In this document: piece after piece, positions 31,279 to 36,548 of the stretch
How the letters are laid out: every line of letters begins with the position of its first letter
Numbering within the stretch: position 1 is the first letter of the stretch
Assembly: GCF_023701345.1 (NCBI RefSeq)
Contig: NZ_JAMPXE010000017.1
Location: 1-36,548, forward strand
Source: Rhodoferax sp.
Lineage (GTDB): Bacteria > Pseudomonadota > Gammaproteobacteria > Burkholderiales > Burkholderiaceae_C
Reading direction: 5' to 3'
Length of the DNA stretch: 36,548 bases
Notes under the pieces: generated by a model
What the model saw: only the letters and a program-made list of their open reading frames with translations
Told to the model about the DNA's origin: nothing
Databases searched by the model: none
Translations under genes and position numbers: made by a program

Positions 31279-31938
31279 TTATGCGCTTTTCAGCATGCCT
31301 TTCTTCTCAATGAACGCCACCACCTGCGCCAGGCCATCCAGTGTCTTCAGGTTGGTCATGACAAAGGGCTTGAGCCCCTTGGGTGTGCTGCGCATGCGCG
31401 TCGTGTCGGCGTGCATCACGTCCAAGTTGGCACCCACATAAGGCGCCAAGTCGGTCTTGTTGATGACGAACAAATCGCTTTTGGTGATGCCGGGGCCGCC
31501 CTTGCGCGGGATTTTTTCGCCAGCGGCCACGTCGATCACATAAATCGTCAGGTCGGAAAGTTCGGGGCTGAAGGTGGCGGCCAGGTTGTCACCGCCGCTC
31601 TCGATGAACACAATGTCGGCCTCGGGAAAATCCACCAGCATGCGGTCGATGGCTTCCAGGTTGATCGATGCGTCTTCGCGGATGGCGGTGTGCGGGCAAC
31701 CGCCCGTTTCCACGCCCATGATGCGCTCGGCCGGCAGGGCGCCGCTGACGGTGAGCAGGCGCTGGTCTTCCTTGGTGTAGATGTCGTTGGTGATGGCCAC
31801 CAGGTCGTACTGCTCGCGCATGGCCTTGCACAGCATTTCCAGCAGCGTGGTTTTGCCGGAACCCACCGGCCCGCCAATGCCCACGCGCAAAGGGGGCAGG
31901 GGTTTGGTGCGGTTCTTGATGTGGTGGAGTGGGTTCAT
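31279..31938 (-). CDS. ureG: Urease accessory GTPase UreG
   Basis: The 219-residue SIMIBI-class GTPase delivers nickel to apo-urease in complex with UreF and UreD/H, using GTP hydrolysis. The P-loop is GPVGSGKTT at residues 23-31, the nickel-binding CPH is at residues 81-83 within [14 protein letters not shown], Walker B is [10 protein letters not shown], and the guanine-specificity motif is NKTDLA. It is the last gene of the operon, 8 bases after ureF. The RIT element begins 94 bases beyond its stop. Confidence 0.97.
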   Translation of the reverse strand: MNPLHHIKNRTKPLPPLRVGIGGPVGSGKTTLLEMLCKAMREQYDLVAITNDIYTKEDQRLLTVSGALPAERIMGVETGGCPHTAIREDASINLEAIDRMLVDFPEADIVFIESGGDNLAATFSPELSDLTIYVIDVAAGEKIPRKGGPGITKSDLFVINKTDLAPYVGANLDVMHADTTRMRSTPKGLKPFVMTNLKTLDGLAQVVAFIEKKGMLKSA

Positions 31939-31946
31939 GGTGTGGC

Positions 31947-32624
31947 TCAGGAACGGAAAAGACGTGAATACTGGACTTCGTGCTGGGCGCTCAAAATGGC
32001 AAGCATCGGTGAAAAAGCCTGGCGCGCGTCGTCTGGCAGAGATAGCGCGCGGTTAATGGCCGCAGGGATTTCAGCCGTCAATGCGGACAGAATGCGCTGC
32101 CCGGCGCTTTGGCCCAGGGGTACTGATTTGATCGCGGCCTGCACCATGTTTTCGGCCCAGCCAAAGGCGTAAGCCAGCAGGCAGTCGCGCAACGGTGCGC
32201 TGGTGGCGCCCGCGGCCAGCGCAAAGGCCAGCGGATAGCTGGGTTGCAGTTCGGCCAGCAGCCCGATTTGTGATGCGCTGGCGGTGGTGTGGTTGCGCAG
32301 CCATTCGAGCAGGGAGCGGCCCATCTGCTCGGTCTGTGCCCGCAGCTCGCTGCTTTCGCGCGTTTGCAGCACCCAGGCGTTGAGGGCGGCAATGCGGGTG
32401 GCGTCTGCGGCCCGCCATGCGGGAATGGCTTGGGCCAATACCGCCAGGTCACCGCGCGCCAGGTTCAATTCGAGTTGATCCAGCAACCAGGCAGTGGCTT
32501 CAGCCTCTGTCGTGACGCGGGCCGATTCGACCGCTGCTTCCAGGCCTTCCGAGTAAGAAAAGCCGCCAATCGGCAGCGCCGGCGAGGCCAGCCACATGAG
32601 TTGCAGCAGGCTGGTGTCATGCAT
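31947..32624 (-). CDS. ureF: Urease accessory protein UreF
   Basis: A 225-residue all-helical chaperone that bridges UreD and UreG during nickel insertion. The family phrase [18 protein letters not shown] lies near the N terminus, and the end has [11 protein letters not shown]. The frame is open to 32684 and other Met codons are possible (for example at 32645). I chose the ATG at 32624 ([12 protein letters not shown]), which overlaps the ureE stop by 8 bases and gives the usual N terminus. Confidence 0.92.
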   Translation of the reverse strand: MHDTSLLQLMWLASPALPIGGFSYSEGLEAAVESARVTTEAEATAWLLDQLELNLARGDLAVLAQAIPAWRAADATRIAALNAWVLQTRESSELRAQTEQMGRSLLEWLRNHTTASASQIGLLAELQPSYPLAFALAAGATSAPLRDCLLAYAFGWAENMVQAAIKSVPLGQSAGQRILSALTAEIPAAINRALSLPDDARQAFSPMLAILSAQHEVQYSRLFRS

Positions 32625-33108
32625 GGGGGTGATCGTGCCCGTGCCCATGGCCGCCGCTGGCATAGGCGCCGCTTTCCGGCTCAAACGCCTCGTTGACCTC
32701 CACCACGGTCAGGTGCATGGCGCGCAGCAGGTCGGCGAGCACATGGTCGGGCTCGATCTTGAGGTGGTCGGGCTTGAGTTCGATCGGCACATGGCGGTTG
32801 CCCAGGTGATAGGCGGCGCGGATCAGGTCGAAACTTGTGCCATGGCTGCGGCATGGCGTGATGCGCAGCACGGTTTGCGGTGCCGCCATCACCTTGATCA
32901 GTGAACCGTCCTCGGCGACCAACACATCGCCACCACGCAGCACGGTGCCGCGCGGCAGAAAGATGCCAATTTGCCGGCCGGCAGAGTCGCAGGCTTCCAA
33001 CCGGCTTTTCTGCCGCACGTCCCAGTCCAGCTCGACCTGTGTCGCGCGCTTGAGCAGCACAGTGGCCAGGCCCTGGCCCTGCGGAATCAGTTTGGAGATG
33101 TGCAGCAT
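32617..33108 (-). CDS. ureE: Urease accessory nickel chaperone UreE
   Basis: A 163-residue metallochaperone that supplies nickel to the UreDFG complex. An N-terminal peptide-binding domain is followed by the metal-binding domain with [13 protein letters not shown], where the first His is the conserved inter-subunit nickel site. The C-terminal tail [12 protein letters not shown] adds five His and is a typical extra nickel store. A TTG start at 33111 is possible, but the ATG at 33108 shares one base with the ureC stop (TGATG), indicating coupling. Confidence 0.94.
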   Translation of the reverse strand: MLHISKLIPQGQGLATVLLKRATQVELDWDVRQKSRLEACDSAGRQIGIFLPRGTVLRGGDVLVAEDGSLIKVMAAPQTVLRITPCRSHGTSFDLIRAAYHLGNRHVPIELKPDHLKIEPDHVLADLLRAMHLTVVEVNEAFEPESGAYASGGHGHGHDHPHA

Positions 33109-34853
33109 CAAAACAAGAAGTAGCGCTGCGCCATCGGCAAGCTCACAGCCGGTTCGCAGGTGAGCAGTTCGCCGTCGGCGCGCACGCTGTAGGTTTGGGC
33201 GTCGATCTCCATCCTGGGCAAGGCGTGGTTATGGATCATGTGCTCCTTGCGAATGCCGCGAATGTCGCGCACCGCGCTCACGTTTTTGGCCAGGCCAAAG
33301 CGCTCCTTGATGCCGGCGTTCTCGCCCGCCTGTGAGATGAAAGTGATGGAGCCTCTGGCCAACGCGCCACCATAAGAGCCAAACATGGGCCGGTAATGTA
33401 CCGGCTGCGGCGTGGGAATTGACGCATTGGGGTCGCCCATGGCGGCCATGGCGATGAAGCCGCCTTTGAGGATCAGCGCGGGCTTGATGCCAAAAAAGGC
33501 GGGTTTCCAGACCACCAGGTCGGCCCATTTACCAAGCTCGATACTGCCCACCTCATGCGCCATGCCGTGGGTCAGCGCCGGGTTGATGGTGTACTTGGCC
33601 AAGTAGCGCTTGACGCGGTAGTTGTCGTTGCGCTGCTGCTGTTCCACCGGCTCGTCGCGCCCGGTCGGGGGGGAAAGCCAGCCGCGCTGCGCCTTCATTT
33701 TGTGTGCCGTCTGCCAGGTGCGGATGATCACCTCGCCGACCCGGCCCATGGCCTGGCTGTCGCTGCTCATGATGCTGATCGCGCCCAGGTCGTGCAGGAT
33801 GTCTTCGGCGGCAATGGTTTCCTTGCGGATGCGGCTCTCGGCAAAGGCCAGGTCTTCGGCAATGCCCGCGTCCAGGTGGTGGCACACCATCAGCATGTCG
33901 ACGTGTTCGTCGAGCGTGTTGACGGTGTAGGGTCGCGTCGGGTTGGTGCTTGAGGGCAACACATTGGGTTCGCCCACCAGTTTCATGATGTCGGGCGCAT
34001 GGCCGCCGCCCGCGCCTTCGGTGTGAAAGGTATGGATGCTGCGGCCCTTGAAGGCGGCCAGCGTGTCTTCCACAAAGCCCGATTCGTTGAGTGTGTCGGT
34101 GTGGATCGCCACCTGGGTGTCGGTGAGTTCGGCCACGTTCAGGCAGTTGTCGATGGCGGCTGGCGTGGTGCCCCAGTCTTCGTGTAATTTCAGGCCGATG
34201 GCGCCGGCGTTGATCTGCTCATGCAGTGCTTGCGGCAGGCTGGCATTGCCCTTGCCCAGAAAACCCAGGTTCATGGCAAAGCCGTCGGCGGCCTGCAACA
34301 TGCGCTCGATGTGCCACGGGCCGGGTGTGCAGGTGGTGGCAAAGGTACCGGTGGCCGGACCGGTGCCGCCACCGGTCATGGTGGTGATGCCGCTGCTCAG
34401 GGCTTCTTCGATCAATTGCGGGCAAATGAAATGGATGTGGCTGTCAAAGCCGCCGGCAGTGACGATGCTGCCTTCGCAGCTGATGATTTCGGTGCCCGGG
34501 CCAATCACAATGTCGACGCCCGGCTGGGTGTCGGGGTTGCCGGCCTTGCCAATCGCCACGATGCGGCTGTCCTTGAGGCCGATGTCGGCCTTGATGATGC
34601 CCCAGTGGTCGATGATCAGGGCGTTGGTCATGACCGTGTCGACAGCACCTTCAGTCCGGCTGCGCTGCGATTGGGCCATGCCGTCGCGGATGGTCTTGCC
34701 TCCGCCGAACTTGACTTCCTCGCCGTAGCCGCCGGCGCGCAAGGTCAGGTCGTCTTCGACCTCGATGATCAGGTTGGTGTCGGCCAGGCGCACCCGGTCG
34801 CCTACCGTGGGGCCAAATATTTCAGCGTAAGCGCGTCGTCCAATCGTTGCCAT
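33108..34853 (-). CDS. ureC: Urease alpha subunit
   Basis: The 581-residue catalytic subunit hydrolyses urea to ammonia and carbamate at a dinuclear nickel site. All residues of the site are present: His139 and His141 (DSHIH), carbamylated Lys222 and His224 (GLKLHEDW), His251, His277 and Asp365 (SSDSQAMG). The flap carries Cys324 and the catalytic His325 (MVCHHLD). The offset from the Klebsiella numbering is a constant +5. The length is slightly above the usual 567. It lies 24 bases after ureB and is coupled to ureE. Confidence 0.98.
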   Translation of the reverse strand: MATIGRRAYAEIFGPTVGDRVRLADTNLIIEVEDDLTLRAGGYGEEVKFGGGKTIRDGMAQSQRSRTEGAVDTVMTNALIIDHWGIIKADIGLKDSRIVAIGKAGNPDTQPGVDIVIGPGTEIISCEGSIVTAGGFDSHIHFICPQLIEEALSSGITTMTGGGTGPATGTFATTCTPGPWHIERMLQAADGFAMNLGFLGKGNASLPQALHEQINAGAIGLKLHEDWGTTPAAIDNCLNVAELTDTQVAIHTDTLNESGFVEDTLAAFKGRSIHTFHTEGAGGGHAPDIMKLVGEPNVLPSSTNPTRPYTVNTLDEHVDMLMVCHHLDAGIAEDLAFAESRIRKETIAAEDILHDLGAISIMSSDSQAMGRVGEVIIRTWQTAHKMKAQRGWLSPPTGRDEPVEQQQRNDNYRVKRYLAKYTINPALTHGMAHEVGSIELGKWADLVVWKPAFFGIKPALILKGGFIAMAAMGDPNASIPTPQPVHYRPMFGSYGGALARGSITFISQAGENAGIKERFGLAKNVSAVRDIRGIRKEHMIHNHALPRMEIDAQTYSVRADGELLTCEPAVSLPMAQRYFLF

Positions 34854-34877
34854 GTGATTTTCTTTCAGTACTGGCAG

Positions 34878-35183
34878 TTAAAGCGGACCTTGCGTGAGGC
34901 CACGAAAGCCGTAAACGATGCGGTCGCCGGCGTAGTCCACGAGTTCCACTGTGCGCTGCTGTCCGGGCTCAAAACGCACCGCCGAGCCCGACGCAATGTT
35001 CAGCCGCATGCCTTGCGCTGCGGCCCGGTCAAAGCCCAGCGCGCCATTGGTTTCGGCAAAGTGGTAGTGCGAGCCGACCTGAATCGGGCGCTCGGACGCG
35101 TTGACCACCACCAGCGTGTGGCTGCGCCGCCCCGGGTTCAGCACGTGGTCGGGGCCGTCGGTAAAGAGTTCACCCGGGCTCAT
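34878..35183 (-). CDS. ureB: Urease beta subunit
   Basis: A 101-residue structural subunit of urease. It starts [18 protein letters not shown] and contains the family core [21 protein letters not shown] and the [12 protein letters not shown] strand, ending [12 protein letters not shown]. The frame is open far upstream to 35381, through the small gene on another frame, but the ATG at 35183 is the family start. It lies 8 bases after the 58-residue membrane protein gene. Confidence 0.96.
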   Translation of the reverse strand: MSPGELFTDGPDHVLNPGRRSHTLVVVNASERPIQVGSHYHFAETNGALGFDRAAAQGMRLNIASGSAVRFEPGQQRTVELVDYAGDRIVYGFRGLTQGPL

Positions 35184-35191
35184 TGCCTGCC

Positions 35192-35368
35192 TCACTTGCC
35201 GCCGCGTGACAGCCAGATGGCCACGGCGATCGCACCACCCAGGGCCACAAAACCCCAGACGTCGGTGGCATGCCAGTGGCTGCCCTGCAGGCCATGGTTG
35301 TCGTGGGCTAGGGCCAGGCCGGAGGTGCTCAACAGGGTCAGTGCGGGAAGAAGTTGAAGTTTTTTCAT
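35192..35368 (-). CDS. 58-residue membrane protein encoded between ureA and ureB
   Basis: A short gene read directly from the minus strand: ATG at 35368, TGA at 35192-35194. The product starts [21 protein letters not shown], a signal-peptide-like segment, continues with the His-rich [15 protein letters not shown], then a hydrophobic helix (about residues 37-54, [17 protein letters not shown]) and a basic end SRGGK. Four His and one Asp precede the helix on what would be the periplasmic side. Spacing to ureA is 9 bases and to ureB 8 bases, so it is part of the operon. Small proteins at this position are a feature of comamonad urease operons as I know them. A nickel- or urea-related role is inference; the family is unnamed. 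Confidence 0.8.
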   Translation of the reverse strand: MKKLQLLPALTLLSTSGLALAHDNHGLQGSHWHATDVWGFVALGGAIAVAIWLSRGGK

Positions 35369-35377
35369 TTGGCTGCC

Positions 35378-35680
35378 TCAAACAATGGGTTGGTGGACCG
35401 TCACCAGTTTGGTGCCATCAGGAAACGTGGCCTCCACCTGGATGTCGGGAATCATGTCGGCGATGCCGTCCATCACGTCGGCGCGTGTCAGGATGGTACG
35501 GCCAAAACTCATGAGCTGGGCCACGGTCTGGCCGTCGCGCGCGCCTTCCATGACGGCGCAGCTGATCAGCGCCACGGCTTCCGGGTAGTTGAGTTGGAGG
35601 CCACGCGCCTTGCGGCGTTCGGCCAGCAGACCGGCTGTGAACAGCAGGAGTTTGTCTTTTTCGCGGGGGGTGAGTTCCAT
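35378..35680 (-). CDS. ureA: Urease gamma subunit
   Basis: A 100-residue structural subunit, starting with the canonical [20 protein letters not shown] and containing [21 protein letters not shown] and [21 protein letters not shown]. The start is therefore secure, although no good Shine-Dalgarno is present upstream (GAAAGTTAC). It is the first gene of the operon ureA-small protein-ureB-C-E-F-G seen here. A candidate sigma-54 site ends about 12 bases upstream. Confidence 0.97.
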   Translation of the reverse strand: MELTPREKDKLLLFTAGLLAERRKARGLQLNYPEAVALISCAVMEGARDGQTVAQLMSFGRTILTRADVMDGIADMIPDIQVEATFPDGTKLVTVHQPIV

Positions 35681-35691
35681 GTAACTTTCAA

Positions 35692-35708
35692 TGCAAAAGC
35701 CGTGCCTG
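35692..35708 (-). promoter_or_regulatory. Candidate sigma-54 (-24/-12) site upstream of ureA
   Basis: On the minus strand the motif AGGCACGGCTTTTGCA matches TGGCACG-N4-TTGCW with one mismatch, and GG and GC are exactly 10 bases apart. The predicted transcription start is at about 35681, one base before the ureA ATG, which would make the mRNA essentially leaderless. That geometry argues for caution. Confidence 0.35.
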
Positions 35709-35731
35709 ATGACTATTTCATGAACTTATCT

Positions 35732-35804
35732 CGTCATTGCGAGCGTAGCGTGGCAATCCATGAATGCGGAAGTCATGGATTGCTTCACTCTGTTCGCAAT
35801 GACG
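35732..35804. repeat. REP-like palindrome, copy 2, between ureA and the NCS1-type gene
   Basis: Same family as 12174-12245: it begins CGTCATTGCGAGCGTAGCG and ends CGCAATGACG. The inner stem GCAATCCATGA/TCATGGATTGC (35753-35763 and 35773-35783) has a 9-base loop, and GTAG is at 35745-35748. It lies in the divergent intergenic region. Confidence 0.85.
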
Positions 35805-35874
35805 GAAGGTGTTCATGGAAAGGAGCGCAGTGACGAACTGCAGTTTCATGGCATGAAAACTGCACCACAAGGGT

Positions 35875-36548
35875 GTGACTTCAGAAACCCAGCCTCCATC
35901 CAGTTCTGTGCCTCAAGATGCGCCGTCGCAGCGCATCACGCTGGTGCGCCGCGACTACAACGCCTGGGTGGCGAGCGAAACGCTGGAGGACTACGCCTTG
36001 CGTTTTACGCCGCAGGGCTTTCGCCAGTGGTCGCCGTGGCGGGTGGCGCAAACCGCGCTGGGCGGTGCCGCCGCCTTTTTGATTCTGGAGGCGGTGGGCG
36101 CCACGCTGCTGGTGCAGTACGGCTTTGTCAATGCGTTTTGGGCGATTTTGGCGACCGGGTTGATCATCTTTCTGGCGGGGCTGCCCATCAGCATTTACGC
36201 CGCCAAGTACGGTGTCGACATGGATTTGCTCACGCGCGGGGCGGGTTTTGGCTACATCGGCTCGACGCTGACTTCGCTGATTTATGCCTCGTTCACCTTC
36301 ATTTTTTTCGCCCTTGAGGCCGCGGTCATGGCCTATGCGCTGGAGCTGGCGCTCGATATTCCGCCGCGCTGGGGTTATCTGATTTGTGCGCTGGTGGTGA
36401 TCCCATTGGTCACGCACGGGGTGTCCACCATCAGCCGGTTGCAGGTCTGGACGCAGCCGCTGTGGCTGGTCATGTGGCTGCTGCCCTTCGCCTTTGTGCT
36501 GTGGCGCGAGCCCACCGCGTTCGCCGGTGTGATGCACTATATTGGTGA
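35875..36548 (+). CDS. NCS1-type (purine/cytosine permease-like) membrane protein, N-terminal part; 3' end outside window
   Basis: The frame is open from 35857 to the window end without a stop. The likely start is the GTG at 35875 (MTSETQPPSSS) after an AAGG; another GTG lies at 35908. The visible 224 residues begin with a soluble stretch, then LVRRDYNAWVASETLEDYALRFTP. About five or six hydrophobic helices follow, with GLIIFLAGLPISIYAAKYGVD, the motif LLTRGAGFGYIGSTLTSLIY and YASFTFIFFALEAA, which fit the NCS1 transporter family. I recall comamonad proteins of this type in which the permease domain is fused to a histidine kinase; whether that holds here lies beyond the window. It is divergent from the urease operon. 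Confidence 0.75.
   Translation, partial: MTSETQPPSSSVPQDAPSQRITLVRRDYNAWVASETLEDYALRFTPQGFRQWSPWRVAQTALGGAAAFLILEAVGATLLVQYGFVNAFWAILATGLIIFLAGLPISIYAAKYGVDMDLLTRGAGFGYIGSTLTSLIYASFTFIFFALEAAVMAYALELALDIPPRWGYLICALVVIPLVTHGVSTISRLQVWTQPLWLVMWLLPFAFVLWREPTAFAGVMHYIG

Noticed and set aside
31183-32172. 329-residue + strand open frame opposite ureG and ureF
   Set aside because: Shadow of well-supported urease accessory genes.
34221-35357. 378-residue + strand open frame opposite ureC and ureB
   Set aside because: Shadow; the minus strand has all urease active-site residues.
35881-36537. 218-residue minus-strand open frame at the right end
   Set aside because: Shadow of the NCS1-type gene, whose + strand frame shows clear membrane helices and family motifs.

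Overview
This 36.5 kb window looks like chromosome of a betaproteobacterium, probably Comamonadaceae (Rhodoferax/Polaromonas-like). The grounds are protein style, high GC, the gene order aroK-aroB-dgt ... gltB-gltD-mlaFEDACB-ABC pair-ibaG-murA-hisG-hisD, and a urease operon with a small extra gene between ureA and ureB. The assignment is by recognition only; no search was run.

Left half (1-23497, + strand, mostly housekeeping). The window opens inside a low-GC gene for a large secreted Ig-like repeat protein. Then follow aroK and aroB (shikimate pathway), a dGTPase-like HD hydrolase, a DUF1415 protein, a SAM methyltransferase, a glycine-zipper lipoprotein and a REP-associated transposase (RAYT). 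Next comes glutamate synthase (gltB, gltD), with a 72-bp REP-like palindrome between the two genes and a strong terminator after them. The whole phospholipid-trafficking set mlaF-E-D-A-C-B follows, then an ABC-2 exporter pair, ibaG, murA, hisG, hisD and a RidA-like gene. Many junctions are ATGA overlaps, which implies long co-transcribed units.

Middle (23498-31278, accessory). The his operon stops after hisD and a patchwork begins: an unexplained spacer, a short DksA/TraR-type zinc-finger gene, a NUDIX hydrolase pseudogene broken in at least three places (minus strand, easily missed), and a tandem universal stress protein co-directional with a SulP anion transporter. Then comes a complete recombinase-in-trio (RIT) element: three overlapping tyrosine recombinases with all catalytic residues, bounded by imperfect terminal inverted repeats at about 27761 and 31184. 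A 10-bp perfect hairpin covers the ribosome-binding site and start of the first recombinase.

Right end (31279-36548). The urease operon ureA-(58-aa membrane protein)-ureB-ureC-ureE-ureF-ureG runs on the minus strand. ureD is not in the window. A second REP-like copy lies upstream of ureA. A divergent + strand gene beginning with an NCS1 (purine/cytosine permease-like) membrane domain runs off the end.

Two nitrogen loci (gltB and ureA) have -24/-12 elements resembling sigma-54 promoters. With urease releasing ammonia and GltBD assimilating it, a shared nitrogen control is plausible but unproven. The items most worth following up are the RIT element with its start-site hairpin, the REP/RAYT pairing, the possible sigma-54 sites, the small gene inside the urease operon and the NCS1-type gene facing it.
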